64,000 nucleotides of DNA from Sporosarcina beigongshangi. GTDB lineage: Bacteria; Actinomycetota; Actinomycetes; Actinomycetales; Micrococcaceae. Shown here piece after piece: positions 8,747-18,101 of the stretch. A program made the position numbers and the translations under genes. The stretch is from contig NZ_JADHDY010000019.1 of assembly GCF_016820535.1 (NCBI RefSeq), forward strand, positions 1 to 64,000, in the 5' to 3' direction. Position 1 is the first letter of the stretch; each line of letters begins with the position of its first letter. The notes below the pieces were generated by a model that saw nothing but the letters and a program-made list of their open reading frames with translations, was not told the DNA's origin and did no database searches.

Positions 8747-10126
8747 ATGTCGGCTCCAGCCAGGGAATCAGAAGCTTCACCCCGCGAACCGGATTTCGCC
8801 CGGACGCCACCCCAGGATCTTGTTGCCGAGCAAAGCGTGCTCGGCGGCATGATGCTCTCCAAGGATGCCATCGCAGACGTCGTCGAGGTGCTGCGCGGCA
8901 ACGACTTCTACCGGCCCTCCCACGAGAGCATCTACGAAGCCATCCTGGACCTCTACGGCCGTGGCGAGCCCGCCGACGCCGTGACTGTCGCCGATGAACT
9001 CACCAAGCGCGGCGAAATCACGAAGACTGGCGGCGCAGCCTACCTGCACCAGCTCATCCAGTCTGTTCCCACCGCGGCGAATGCCGGCTTCTATGCTGAA
9101 ATCGTGGCCGAGCGGGCCGTGCTTCGCCGGCTGGTCACGGCCGGCACGAAGATTGTCCAGATGGGCTACGCCCAGGACGGCGAGGTTGAGGACACGGTCA
9201 ACGCCGCGCAGGCGGAGATCTTTGCCGTGGCCGAGCGGCGCACCACGGAGGACTACGTCCTGCTCAAAGACGTCATGGAGTCCACGGTGGATGAGATCGA
9301 GGCGTCCGGCCACAAGGGTCAGGGCATGACCGGCGTGCCAACCGGCTTCTATGAATTCGATGAACTGACCAACGGCTTGCACCCCGGCCAGATGATCGTC
9401 ATTGCGGCGAGGCCGGCCGTGGGTAAAAGTACGTTCGCACTTGACTGGGCGCGGTCTGCGGCAATCGACCACAACATGGCCACTGTCGTCTTCTCCCTGG
9501 AAATGGGCCGCAACGAAATTGCCATGCGGCTGCTGTCGGCGGAGGCAACCATCAGCCTGCAGGACCTGCGCAAGGGAACCGTCAAGGACGACCAGTGGTC
9601 CAAGATCGCCACGACGATGGGAAAGATGAATGAGGCGCCGCTGTTCATTGATGATTCCCCCAACATGTCACTCATGGAAATCCGGGCCAAGTGCCGCCGG
9701 CTCAAGCAGCAGCATGACCTGAAGCTTGTGGTCCTCGACTACCTGCAGCTGATGTCCTCCGGCAAGCGCGTGGAATCACGCCAGCAGGAAGTTTCCGAGT
9801 TCTCGCGTGCCTTGAAGCTCCTGGCCAAGGAACTGCAGGTCCCGGTTGTGGCGCTGTCGCAGCTGAACCGTGGTTCCGAGCAGCGCACGGACAAGAAGCC
9901 CATGGTTTCCGACCTTCGTGAAAGCGGATCGATTGAACAGGACGCCGACATGGTCATCCTGCTGCACCGCGAGGACATCTACGACAAGGAGTCGGCACGC
10001 GCCGGCGAAGCCGACGTGATTGTGGCCAAGCACCGTAACGGCCCCACCAAGACCATCGTGCTCGGCTTCCAGGGCCACTACTCACGCTTCGCCAACATGG
10101 CCAGCGAAAGTGGCGGCGGCTATTAG
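8747..10126 (+). CDS. dnaB: Replicative DNA helicase DnaB
   Basis: A 459-residue hexameric helicase that unwinds DNA at the replication fork. The N-terminal primase-interacting domain shows DLVAEQSVLGGMMLSKDAIADV. The RecA-type ATPase domain begins near residue 200 with GMTGVPTGFYEFDEL, then Walker A (ARPAVGKST, about 219-227) and Walker B (LVVLDYLQLM). The conserved LSQLNRGSEQR and DLRESGSIEQDADMV blocks follow. No intein interrupts it. I chose the ATG at 8747 because AAAGAGG lies about 8 bases before it; an in-frame ATG at 8708 lacks such a site. Gene order after rplI is standard for actinobacteria. Confidence 0.97.
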   Translation: MSAPARESEASPREPDFARTPPQDLVAEQSVLGGMMLSKDAIADVVEVLRGNDFYRPSHESIYEAILDLYGRGEPADAVTVADELTKRGEITKTGGAAYLHQLIQSVPTAANAGFYAEIVAERAVLRRLVTAGTKIVQMGYAQDGEVEDTVNAAQAEIFAVAERRTTEDYVLLKDVMESTVDEIEASGHKGQGMTGVPTGFYEFDELTNGLHPGQMIVIAARPAVGKSTFALDWARSAAIDHNMATVVFSLEMGRNEIAMRLLSAEATISLQDLRKGTVKDDQWSKIATTMGKMNEAPLFIDDSPNMSLMEIRAKCRRLKQQHDLKLVVLDYLQLMSSGKRVESRQQEVSEFSRALKLLAKELQVPVVALSQLNRGSEQRTDKKPMVSDLRESGSIEQDADMVILLHREDIYDKESARAGEADVIVAKHRNGPTKTIVLGFQGHYSRFANMASESGGGY

Positions 10127-10186
10127 TTCACGGCGGCGGCCGCCCTGCGGCCGCTACTGTTGAACCATGCCCCGGACAGGTAATCC

Positions 10187-11590
10187 ATGCCCAACAACTC
10201 GATGCCCGGCCCCGACATGCAAAACCCGGTGAAACCAAAGTCCGGCACGGCAGCCAGCCGCCGATCGACGGCAAAGGCCATCCGCGGCTTGGCCATCCCC
10301 GCCTTCGGCGCCCTCATCGCCGAGCCGCTGTTCCTCCTGGCCGACTCCGCCATTGTGGGCCACCTGGGAGTACCGCAGCTGGCCGGTGTGGGGCTTGCCG
10401 CCACGGTACTGCAGACGGTCGTGGGACTCATGGTGTTCCTGGCCTATTCCACCACTCCGGCAGTCGCCCGCTTGCTGGGTGCAGGCAGGCACGCCCAGGC
10501 GCTGGCCGTGGGCCGGGACGGGCTCTGGCTGGCGGCCGCCCTCGGACTGGTGGTCGCCGTCGTCGGCATTTTCACAGGCGGCCCCCTGCTCAATGCCATG
10601 GGCGCCCGTGGCGACGTCCTGTCCTACGCCCAGGAGTACTTTCTGATCAGCCTGGCGGGCATCCCGGCGATGCTCCTGGTCATGGCGGCCATGGGTGTTT
10701 TGCGCGGACTGCAGGACACCAAGACCCCGCTGGTCGTTGCCACGATTGGCTTCGGCGTGAACGTCGTCCTGAACTTCGCCTTTGTCTATGGCCTCGGCAT
10801 GTCCGTGGCCGGCGCAGCGCTCGGCACCGTGATTGCGCAATGGGGCATGGCTGCCGTCTACCTGGTCATTGTGGTCCGGGCTGCGCGCCACTATGAGGTT
10901 TCCCTGCTTCCGGATTGGGCAGGCGTCCGGGCGGTTTCGAGTGTGGGAAGTTGGCTCATGTTGCGCACGCTGTCGCTGCGGGCGGCAATCCTCGTCACCG
11001 TCCTGGTGGTCACGGCACAGGGCCCGACAAATCTCGCCGCCCATCAGCTGGCCATGACGCTGTTCACCTTTCTCGCCTTTGCCCTCGATGCGCTGGCCAT
11101 CGCAGCGCAGGCCCTCATCGGCAAGGAACTCGGTGCCGGAAACCTCGCCGAAGTCCGCGTCCTGACCAGCACCATGACCAAATGGGGGCTCGGGTTTGGC
11201 GTCATCACCGGGCTGGCGCTGTGGGCGGCTTCCGGCGTGGTTGGCTGGATCTTCACCTCCGACGCCAGCGTCCACGCCGCATTGGCCGCGGCACTGCTAG
11301 TCATGGCCGTCGGACAGCCCCTCGCAGGCTATGTCTTTGTCCTCGACGGGGTGCTCATTGGGGCGGGCGATGCCCGGTATCTGGCCCTGGCGGGCGTCGC
11401 CAACCTGGTGGTCTACCTGCCGCTGCTGTACTGGGTGTCGCACAGCAGCCTTGGCGACACCGCTGCCGGCCTGTTCTGGGTGTGGGCGGCGTTCAGCCTC
11501 GGCTACATGGGTGCGCGCGGATTGACGCTCGGACTGCGGGCCCGCACCGGACGGTGGCTGAAAGTCGGCGCCCGGCCCGGCCCCGGCTAG
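10187..11590 (+). CDS. MATE-family efflux transporter (DinF-like)
   Basis: A 467-residue inner-membrane protein of the MATE family, which exports drugs or metabolites against sodium or protons. About twelve hydrophobic segments can be counted. The N-terminal LAIPAFGALIAEPLFLLADSAIVGHLG is typical of the DinF branch, and the second half repeats the fold (LAAHQLAMTLFTFLAFALDALAIAAQALIG). It follows dnaB by 60 bp. ACAGG lies about 8 bases before the ATG. The substrate cannot be told from sequence. Confidence 0.92.
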   Translation: MPNNSMPGPDMQNPVKPKSGTAASRRSTAKAIRGLAIPAFGALIAEPLFLLADSAIVGHLGVPQLAGVGLAATVLQTVVGLMVFLAYSTTPAVARLLGAGRHAQALAVGRDGLWLAAALGLVVAVVGIFTGGPLLNAMGARGDVLSYAQEYFLISLAGIPAMLLVMAAMGVLRGLQDTKTPLVVATIGFGVNVVLNFAFVYGLGMSVAGAALGTVIAQWGMAAVYLVIVVRAARHYEVSLLPDWAGVRAVSSVGSWLMLRTLSLRAAILVTVLVVTAQGPTNLAAHQLAMTLFTFLAFALDALAIAAQALIGKELGAGNLAEVRVLTSTMTKWGLGFGVITGLALWAASGVVGWIFTSDASVHAALAAALLVMAVGQPLAGYVFVLDGVLIGAGDARYLALAGVANLVVYLPLLYWVSHSSLGDTAAGLFWVWAAFSLGYMGARGLTLGLRARTGRWLKVGARPGPG

Positions 11591-11599
11591 ACTTGATGG

Positions 11600-12205
11600 G
11601 TGACTGAAACAGCCCTGCCCCAGCCCAGCAATGCAAGCACCTCATCCAGCGGATCACATCCCGTTTGGCAGCCGGTCCTCCTGCGCTCCCTCGTGACGGT
11701 GGCGTTTGGCCTCGTTACGGTGTTTTGGGGCAACCCCGGCACGGTGGGTTTGTGCGTCAGCGTGGCACTGTACTTCCTGGCCCTGGCGGCCTCGCACTAC
11801 TGGGTGCTGCGCACGCTTGCCCTGCCCCGGGGCGACTCCCGCCGCATGGCCATCACGGGTGCGGCCGGCCTCTTGGCCGTCGCTGCCGTTGCGGTTGCTG
11901 TGTCACAGAGCGCCGTCGTCACAGCCTGGCTTGCCGGCGCCGCACTGGCCGTCATGGGTGCCGTGGAACTGTTCGCGGGACTGCGCAAGCGCGCAGAGGG
12001 TGAGTCCCGCCCGCCGCTGCGCGGAGACTGGATCATCTCCGGCGCGCTCGGCCTGGGCACTGGCCTGGTGCTGCCCTTCGTCGCCGCAGCGGGCCCGCAC
12101 GCGATCCTGGGAGTCCTTGGCGGCGGTGCGCTGATGACCGGCGCCCTGTGGACCTTGTCCGCCCTCACACTGCGACATGACGGCAGCAAGGCAAAAACCG
12201 CGTAA
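11600..12205 (+). CDS. Small multi-pass membrane protein of unknown function
   Basis: A 201-residue protein with about six hydrophobic segments after a Ser/Pro-rich cytoplasmic N-terminus of about 20 residues. I do not recognise a named family; the layout is HdeD/DUF308-like. The GTG start is 9 bases after the MATE stop codon. It has no ribosome binding site but follows a TAGACT hexamer at 11588-11593, so a leaderless transcript is possible. A short ARG-rich loop near residues 128-140 separates the last two membrane segments. Confidence 0.7.
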   Translation: MTETALPQPSNASTSSSGSHPVWQPVLLRSLVTVAFGLVTVFWGNPGTVGLCVSVALYFLALAASHYWVLRTLALPRGDSRRMAITGAAGLLAVAAVAVAVSQSAVVTAWLAGAALAVMGAVELFAGLRKRAEGESRPPLRGDWIISGALGLGTGLVLPFVAAAGPHAILGVLGGGALMTGALWTLSALTLRHDGSKAKTA

Positions 12206-12280
12206 ACTGGACACCATATGTTCTACTCTGCGTAGAAGCGCGTGGTGCGTGAAATACCAAACAAGCAAAAAGGACCAATT

Positions 12281-12658
12281 GTGGGCAGTGTAGAGCCGCA
12301 GAACCAGGATTCTGCCAAATCCATCAAGTTTCCCCTCAGCTTCTCCTTCGCCATGGGTGCCGTGGCCGGTGTGGTGACGCTTGTCGTCTCCGCCGGTGGC
12401 ACACGCAACGGCCTGCGGTGGGACCTGGGTGGAATCGCGTTTGGCATTGCCTTCGTCGCCACACTGCTCATCGCGTCCCTGCTGGTCATGGGCCACAAGG
12501 AGAACGACCCCTCGCTCAGCGAAGGCTCCGGCATCAACCGGCGGTCCGCCGACAGGCTGAAGCAGGCCCGGGCGGAAAGCCAGGCCCAGGACGGCGGTGA
12601 AGGTCCCGCGGCAGGCGCCGACCAGGACACGGACGACGACGGTACCCCCTCCCGCTGA
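12281..12658 (+). CDS. Small two-helix membrane protein, hypothetical
   Basis: A 125-residue protein with two transmembrane helices (PLSFSFAMGAVAGVVTLVVSA and the GIAFGIAFVATLLIASLLVM region). A charged C-terminal tail of about 50 residues is rich in Glu, Asp and Gln. I do not recognise it. The GTG at 12281 is preferred because AAAAAGGA ends 6 bases upstream; an in-frame GTG at 12242 lacks such a site. It follows the 11600 gene by 75 bp in the same direction. Confidence 0.72.
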   Translation: MGSVEPQNQDSAKSIKFPLSFSFAMGAVAGVVTLVVSAGGTRNGLRWDLGGIAFGIAFVATLLIASLLVMGHKENDPSLSEGSGINRRSADRLKQARAESQAQDGGEGPAAGADQDTDDDGTPSR

Positions 12659-12682
12659 CGGGATGCGTCCCAGCGTCGGTGC

Positions 12683-13714
12683 CTAGCCGTCCCGAAGGGC
12701 GGCCAGGCTTTCCTGTATCCGAGCAAATACCCTGGCATCAACTTCGAAGCCATGGCGCTTTAGTGCCAGGACCGCGGCGCCCACCACACCGTCGCCCACC
12801 ATCACGGGAACTATGCTTCCAGCGCCAACACCGGTCGCCGCGCGCAGTCGCTCAACCACTGCGGCCGCAACTGTGCCGCCCTTGGTCAGCACACTGCCGC
12901 CAAATACCAGCGGCTGGGCCGCCAACTGAACCCCGGATGCCCCCAAGCCCGAGGCGCCACCGCCCTGCCAAGCAGCCACTAGGGTCCGGGCCAGGGCCTG
13001 CGCTGCCCGGCTGACAATGTCCCGGGCGACGGCGTCGTCCGGAACGGCGAACACCAGCGGAGCAAAACGTGAGAGTTCTATTGCCGTGTGCTCATAAACC
13101 TTGAAAATCAGCTGCTGCTGCGCCCGCAGGCGTCCCAGTGTGCGGGCCTGCGGGTCCAGGGTGATGTCCAGTTCCGCGAGCACGTGACAGGTCAGTGCCG
13201 TGGCGGGCCCACGCCCGTCAAGGTCTGCGGCAACCGCCTGGGCCACCTCCCTGCCCAGCCAGAAGCCCGAGCCGCTGTCGCCAAGCAGCCAGCCGGTCCC
13301 GTCGGCCACCATGTCGAGCTGGCTGCCCACAACTCGCGCGCCGACGGCTCCGGTTCCAGCTATCAAAGCCAATCCATCATCGTGAAAGGTTCCAGAGTAA
13401 AAGGCTGCCAAAAGGTCAGATTCAATCATGACGTTTCCGCGCAGTCCAAGCGACCGGAACCCTTCACGGAACGATTGTGATGGCAGTTCAAGGGAGGCGC
13501 CGGCCATGCCGGCAAGTGCCCCCTCGACCCCGCCGGGGGTGTCCCCGATGGCCTCTCGAGAGGCCTCCACGAGGGCGGCCAGGGCTGCCTCAAATCCGCG
13601 GGAAACCGGGTTTCCACCGCCCGCTGTTCCGTATCCGAGGCACTGCCCGGAAGGGTTGACCAGGACGGCCCTCGTGGAGGTTCCGCCGGCGTCAATCGCA
13701 AGAAAATTTCGCAT
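12683..13714 (-). CDS. N-acetylglucosamine kinase-like ATPase (BadF/BadG family)
   Basis: A protein of about 343 residues in the ASKHA fold, BadF/BadG/BcrA/BcrD group, which includes eukaryotic-type GlcNAc kinases. The N-terminal phosphate motif AIDAGGTSTRAVL, the second motif LIAGTGAVGA and the adenosine motif VFGGSVLTKGG are in the right order. It is divergent from an RpiR regulator and close to a chitobiose/GlcNAc importer, so phosphorylation of imported amino sugar is the likely job. An in-frame ATG also exists at 13723. No ribosome binding site precedes either start, so the message may be leaderless. Confidence 0.85.
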   Translation of the reverse strand: MRNFLAIDAGGTSTRAVLVNPSGQCLGYGTAGGGNPVSRGFEAALAALVEASREAIGDTPGGVEGALAGMAGASLELPSQSFREGFRSLGLRGNVMIESDLLAAFYSGTFHDDGLALIAGTGAVGARVVGSQLDMVADGTGWLLGDSGSGFWLGREVAQAVAADLDGRGPATALTCHVLAELDITLDPQARTLGRLRAQQQLIFKVYEHTAIELSRFAPLVFAVPDDAVARDIVSRAAQALARTLVAAWQGGGASGLGASGVQLAAQPLVFGGSVLTKGGTVAAAVVERLRAATGVGAGSIVPVMVGDGVVGAAVLALKRHGFEVDARVFARIQESLAALRDG

Positions 13715-13806
13715 CGTTATCATTCTGTGTCTAGGTGTGACTTGACTTACATCAGGGACGATAATAGTTTTCAGTATGTACCCACCGAAAAGAAACGGAT
13801 TTTCAC
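13715..13806. promoter_or_regulatory. Divergent promoter region between the kinase and RpiR genes
   Basis: About 90 bp shared by two divergent genes. On the plus strand a TTGACT (13742-13747) and a GATAAT (13760-13765) are visible, but only 12 bases apart, so they do not form one standard promoter. No clear palindrome was found. Confidence 0.35.
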
Positions 13807-14778
13807 ATGTCAGCCTTCACGTCCTCTGCGGCCGCTGCACCGGCCGCCGGTGTTGTGAACCGCATTCAGGCCAAACTACCTGACATGCCTGCCGCCATGG
13901 CGAAAATCGGTTCCTACCTGTTGGAGCACCCGCAGGCCCCGTTGGAACTGTCCATCATGGAACTGGCCGAACACACCAAGACGTCACCGGCCACTGTGAC
14001 ACGTTTTTGCCGCCTGCTCGGCTACGCCGGGTATGTTCCCTTCCGTGTCAGCATCGCCTCAGATCTGGGACGCAGCGACGCCCGGGAGTCATGGAAAGCG
14101 GACATTGGCCGGGCCTTTGGCCCCGACGACTCTCCCCGCGACGTGCTGAGCACCCTGGTCAATGCCCACACCCGCTCCCTGACGGAGACGGCGGCTGTCA
14201 TTGACCTGGCCCAGATGAACAAGGTTGCACGGCGCATAGCCATGAGCCAGCACGTGGACATCTACGGCATCGGAGGCAGCTCGGTCATGGCCAAGGAGCT
14301 GCAGTCGCGCCTGTACCGAATCGGCATCAATGCCCACTACTGGGCAGAGGTCCATGCGGGCCTGACCAGTGCCGCCATCCAGGACTCCAACTCGGTGGCC
14401 ATCGGCATCTCCAACACCGGGCGCACGGAAGAAACACTGCAGATGCTGCGCGAGGCCGGCGAGGCCGGCGCCCTGACAGTGGCATTGAGCAACAACCCTG
14501 GCTCCCCGCTGGCGGAAAGCGCCGACGAATCAATCATCACCTCCGTGCACGAGCAGTTCCTGCAGCCGGACGACCTCTCGGCCAAGCACGTGCAGCTGCT
14601 GGTCCTCGACCTGATCTACCTGCTGGTGGCCCAGGTGAATTTTGCCCAGACAACTTCAAAACTTGCCGCGTCCGCCATGGCCGTCTCCCCCCACCGGCGC
14701 CCCACCCGGGCTGCCCGGCTGGAAGTTGGAACTGGCCGCGGTTCACGAAACACAGGAAAGGTGGAAGACCATGCCTGA
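13807..14778 (+). CDS. MurR/RpiR-family transcriptional regulator
   Basis: A 323-residue regulator. The N-terminal helix-turn-helix (about residues 20-95) shows IMELAEHTKTSPATVTRFCRLLGY. The C-terminal SIS domain (about 125-265) senses a sugar phosphate and shows IYGIGGSSVMAKELQSRL and IGISNTGRTEETL. Family members control amino-sugar and sugar-phosphate genes. The neighbours suggest it responds to a GlcNAc-derived phosphate and controls the kinase, the SIS gene and the ABC importer. Its end overlaps the next start by 8 bases, so the two are translationally coupled. The last 45 residues are basic and look unstructured. Confidence 0.93.
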   Translation: MSAFTSSAAAAPAAGVVNRIQAKLPDMPAAMAKIGSYLLEHPQAPLELSIMELAEHTKTSPATVTRFCRLLGYAGYVPFRVSIASDLGRSDARESWKADIGRAFGPDDSPRDVLSTLVNAHTRSLTETAAVIDLAQMNKVARRIAMSQHVDIYGIGGSSVMAKELQSRLYRIGINAHYWAEVHAGLTSAAIQDSNSVAIGISNTGRTEETLQMLREAGEAGALTVALSNNPGSPLAESADESIITSVHEQFLQPDDLSAKHVQLLVLDLIYLLVAQVNFAQTTSKLAASAMAVSPHRRPTRAARLEVGTGRGSRNTGKVEDHA

Positions 14779-15535
14779 TTTATTGACAGCCTTCAGCCTC
14801 GAAGTTTCCAGCAGGCTTGACGCCATTACCGGATGGGCGGCTGGCGGCGGCCTGGACGAGGCTGCCAAGGCCATGGCGGATGCAATCGCCGCCGGCGGTG
14901 TCATTCAGGCCTTTGGCACGGGCCACTCGGAAGCCTTCGCCATGGAGATTGCCGGACGCGCGGGCGGGTTGATCCCCACCAGCAAGATTGCCCTGCGCGA
15001 CCTCGTCCTGCACGGAAACCGCGACGTGTCCGCGCTTGACTCCCTGGAAGGATCCGTCCTGGAGCGGGACACCGGCGTGGCGGAGGAGCTCTTCAACCTT
15101 TCGCTCGTGGATCCCCGGGACATCTTCATCATTGCTTCCAACTCCGGTGTGAACGGCTCCATTGTGGGGCTGGCCCTGGCGGCCAGGGAACGCGGCCACA
15201 AGGTCATTGCCGTAACGAGCATCGAGCACACCAACGCCGTAGAGACGAAACACCCGAGTGGGATGCGTCTCAGTGAGATTGCCGATATTGTTATCGATAA
15301 CAGGGCGCCGTATGGCGACACAACCCTAGAAGTTTCCGGCGGAGGAGGTGTTGGTGCCGTGTCATCCATCACGGCTGCGTACATAGCGCAGCTGCTGACC
15401 ATCGAGACGGTCCAATGCCTGGTTCGCGCGGGGAAGAAACCGCCCATATATATTTCGGCAAATATTCCGGGCGGCGACGAACACAACACCGCACTGGTGG
15501 GCCAGTACCTTGGCCGACTCAGGCGTGAGGCGTGA
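14771..15535 (+). CDS. SIS-domain sugar-phosphate isomerase-like protein
   Basis: A 254-residue protein built around one SIS domain. The phosphosugar-binding loop is FGTGHSEAFAMEIAGR (about residues 46-61), and a second Ser-rich loop is IASNSGVNGSIVGL. It resembles the stand-alone sugar isomerase-domain proteins (UPF0309-like) rather than GlmS or NagB. Its exact reaction, isomerisation, deamination or ether cleavage of a hexosamine phosphate, cannot be told from sequence. The ATG at 14771 lies inside the end of the RpiR gene, with AAAGG upstream. Longer frames into the regulator gene are shadows. Confidence 0.85.
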   Translation: MPDLLTAFSLEVSSRLDAITGWAAGGGLDEAAKAMADAIAAGGVIQAFGTGHSEAFAMEIAGRAGGLIPTSKIALRDLVLHGNRDVSALDSLEGSVLERDTGVAEELFNLSLVDPRDIFIIASNSGVNGSIVGLALAARERGHKVIAVTSIEHTNAVETKHPSGMRLSEIADIVIDNRAPYGDTTLEVSGGGGVGAVSSITAAYIAQLLTIETVQCLVRAGKKPPIYISANIPGGDEHNTALVGQYLGRLRREA

Positions 15536-15612
15536 TTCCAACAGCCAAGTAGTTGATGTCAGCTACAGCGCGTGAAGTCAGCCACAACAGATTGCAGTGA
15601 AATGCAGTGCCC

Positions 15613-15627
15613 GTACTTTCCAAGTAC
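15613..15627. promoter_or_regulatory. Palindromic operator candidate upstream of ngcE
   Basis: GTACTT-TCC-AAGTAC is a perfect 15-bp inverted repeat about 65 bases before the importer gene. A further half-like AGTAC lies at 15633-15637. The position fits an operator for the nearby RpiR protein or another sugar-responsive regulator. Confidence 0.5.
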
Positions 15628-15690
15628 AGAGCAGTACAGAGTTAGACCGTTTTCTAGCGTTCGAACCATCAATGGAAGGCAGTACACAGA

Positions 15691-17109
15691 ATGACTATTC
15701 AAAACAAGCCGCTGCAGCGCCGTGGATTCCTCCGTGGCGCACTGGCCACCGCCGTTCTTTTGCCCGTGGGTGGAGCCCTGGCTTCCTGTGCAGGCGGCGG
15801 AGGAAGCACCGAGACCTCGAAGGCTCCCGCCGGCGAAGTTGACCCCACCAAGAACCCGTTCGGCCTGGCCTCAACCGGCGCACTTGACGCCGTGATCTTC
15901 AAGGGCGGATACGGCATTGACTACGTTGAGTTCGCCGGCAAGATCCTGAGCAAGAACTTCCCGGACATTGACGTGAAGATCAGCCCGTCCACCGACATCG
16001 CCCAGGAACTGCAGCCCCGCTTCGCCGGCGGCACCCCGCCTGACCTGATCGACAACTCCGGAGCCAAGTCCATCGGCTTCAGCACCATCCTGGACCAGCT
16101 TGAGGACCTGCAGGACGTCATTGACGCCAACAACCTCGAAGGCACCAAGATCTCCGACACCCTGTTCGCCGGCGTGCTGGCACCGGGCACTTTTGACGGC
16201 AAGCTTGCCGCCATCAACTACGTGCTCACGGTCTACGCGTGGTGGTACTCCGCCAGCCTGTTCAAGGAGAACGGCTGGACCGTTCCCACTACCTGGGACG
16301 AGGCACTCGCACTGGGCGCCCAGGCGAAGGAAAAGGGCAAGTACCTGTTCGTCTGGGGCAAGGAAGCCGCAACCTACTACCTGACCATGGCCATCGAGTC
16401 GGCCATCAAGGAAGGTGGCGACGAGGTCCGCCTGTCCCTCGAAAACCTGAAGCCCGACTGCTGGTCGCAGCCGGCCATGCAGGAAGTCCTGACCGCCCTG
16501 GAAAAGATCGTTGCGGCCGGCTACATGATGCCCGGCGGTTCCGGCACGAAGTTTACGGCCGCCCAGGCAGCTTGGTCCAACGACCAGGAGGGCCTGCTGT
16601 ACCCTTCAGGCTCCTGGATCGAAAACGAGATGAAGGACCAGACTAAGGAAGGCTTCGAAATGACCGGAGCTCCGGTCCCGGTCGTCTCCTCCAGCCCGAA
16701 GATCGACCAGAAGGGTGTCCGCTCCGCGGGCGGCGAGCCCTTCATCGTTCCCTCCAAGGGTGTCAACCCGGCGGCCGGCAAGGAACTGCTGCGCACCATG
16801 CTTTCCAAGGAGGCAGCGACCAACTTCGCCAAGGAGAAGCTGGCGCCCACGGTCGTCAAGGGCACCGTTCCCGCCGACGGCTTCGGCTCCACCGCGCTGG
16901 TCTCCCAGACCACCATGCTGGAGAACGCCGGCAAGAACATCTTCACCTGGAACTTCATTGACACCTACGGCATGAACGCCGACCTGCTGGTGCCGTGGAA
17001 CTCCTTCCTTGATGGCAAGCTGGACGTCGCCGGACTGACCAGCGCCATGCAGAAGATCACCGACAACGTGGCGAACGACTCCTCGGTCAAGAAGATTGAA
17101 GTGAAGTGA
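15691..17109 (+). CDS. ngcE: N-acetylglucosamine/chitobiose ABC transporter substrate-binding lipoprotein (NgcE-like)
   Basis: A 472-residue extracellular binding protein that captures sugar for the ABC importer. The N-terminus combines a twin-arginine stretch (RRGFLRG) with a lipobox (LASC, Cys at about residue 33), so it is probably exported by Tat and lipid-anchored. The mature part has the family-1 solute-binding pattern (QPRFAGGTPPDLIDNSG and AINYVLTVYAWWYSASLFKENGW). The overall make-up matches the NgcE group of actinobacteria. It is first in an ngcEFG operon downstream of the RpiR-SIS pair. Substrate is inferred from family resemblance and the neighbours. Confidence 0.88.
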   Translation: MTIQNKPLQRRGFLRGALATAVLLPVGGALASCAGGGGSTETSKAPAGEVDPTKNPFGLASTGALDAVIFKGGYGIDYVEFAGKILSKNFPDIDVKISPSTDIAQELQPRFAGGTPPDLIDNSGAKSIGFSTILDQLEDLQDVIDANNLEGTKISDTLFAGVLAPGTFDGKLAAINYVLTVYAWWYSASLFKENGWTVPTTWDEALALGAQAKEKGKYLFVWGKEAATYYLTMAIESAIKEGGDEVRLSLENLKPDCWSQPAMQEVLTALEKIVAAGYMMPGGSGTKFTAAQAAWSNDQEGLLYPSGSWIENEMKDQTKEGFEMTGAPVPVVSSSPKIDQKGVRSAGGEPFIVPSKGVNPAAGKELLRTMLSKEAATNFAKEKLAPTVVKGTVPADGFGSTALVSQTTMLENAGKNIFTWNFIDTYGMNADLLVPWNSFLDGKLDVAGLTSAMQKITDNVANDSSVKKIEVK

Positions 17110-18101
17110 CCCAAGCAACAAACGAAGTGCGGTCGGGCAGTGGCGTTGTCGCCACTGCCCGGCGGCGCCGGAAAAAACTGACATTCGACAAGGTCAGCTT
17201 CATGGCAGTCTTTTTGGGACTGCCGTTGGTGATCTATCTGGTCTTTGTGATTTCTCCGTTCGCCCAGGCGATCTATTACTCCATGACCAGCTGGGGCGGC
17301 TTCGACAACAACATGCCGTTCGTGGGCCTTGACAACTACGTCAAGCTCTTCAACGATGACGTCTTCATGCTTTCGGTGCGCAACAGCATCACCCTCGCCA
17401 TCTTCCTGCCCATCGTCACTGTGATCCTGTCTCTGGTGCTGGCCACGCTTGTCACCATTGGCGGCAGCAGCCGCGGGCAGATCAAGGGCTTGAAGGGTGC
17501 AGGGTTCTACCGCGTCATCTCTTTTTTCCCGTACGTCATCCCTGCCGTTGTCATCGGCATCATTTGGGCACAAATTTTTGACCCGAGGAACGGGCTGCTC
17601 AACGGCATTCTGACTGCCGTGGGGCTTGACGGCTTTAAGGATTACGCCTGGCTGGGCGATGCCCGCACGGCCATGATTGCCTCCATGGTGGTCATTGTGT
17701 GGGGCTTTGTCGGCTTCTACATGATCCTTTTCATTGCCGCCATCAAGGGCATTCCGGCGGAAACGTTTGAGGCGGCCCGCATTGACGGCGCCGGTCGTTT
17801 CCGCACGGCCATCAGTATCACCATCCCGCTGATCCGCGACAATATCCAGACCGCATATGTCTATATGGGCATCCTGGCCCTGGATGCGTTCGTGTACATG
17901 TCCGTACTGAACTCCACGGGCGGGCCCGAAAACTCCACGCTGGTCATGTCCCAAAAGCTGTTCAGCACGGCATTCCAGAAGGGTCAATTTGGACTGGCCT
18001 GTGCCATGGGTGTGGTGCTGGCCGCCATTACGCTGCTCTTCTCCGCATTGGTGTTCCTGGTCAACAAGATCACCGGCGGCAGTCAGGATGTGTCTGAATA
18101 A
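17106..18101 (+). CDS. ngcF: Sugar ABC transporter permease, NgcF-like
   Basis: A 331-residue MalF-type permease with six main membrane segments, the first starting near residue 30 (FMAVFLGLPLVIYLVFVISPF). The EAA coupling loop (about residues 218-238: ETFEAARIDGAGRFRTAISI) would contact the ATPase. The GTG start overlaps the ngcE stop by 4 bases. With ngcG it forms the membrane channel. No ATPase gene is present in the operon, so a shared MsiK-type subunit is expected. Confidence 0.9.
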   Translation: MTQATNEVRSGSGVVATARRRRKKLTFDKVSFMAVFLGLPLVIYLVFVISPFAQAIYYSMTSWGGFDNNMPFVGLDNYVKLFNDDVFMLSVRNSITLAIFLPIVTVILSLVLATLVTIGGSSRGQIKGLKGAGFYRVISFFPYVIPAVVIGIIWAQIFDPRNGLLNGILTAVGLDGFKDYAWLGDARTAMIASMVVIVWGFVGFYMILFIAAIKGIPAETFEAARIDGAGRFRTAISITIPLIRDNIQTAYVYMGILALDAFVYMSVLNSTGGPENSTLVMSQKLFSTAFQKGQFGLACAMGVVLAAITLLFSALVFLVNKITGGSQDVSE

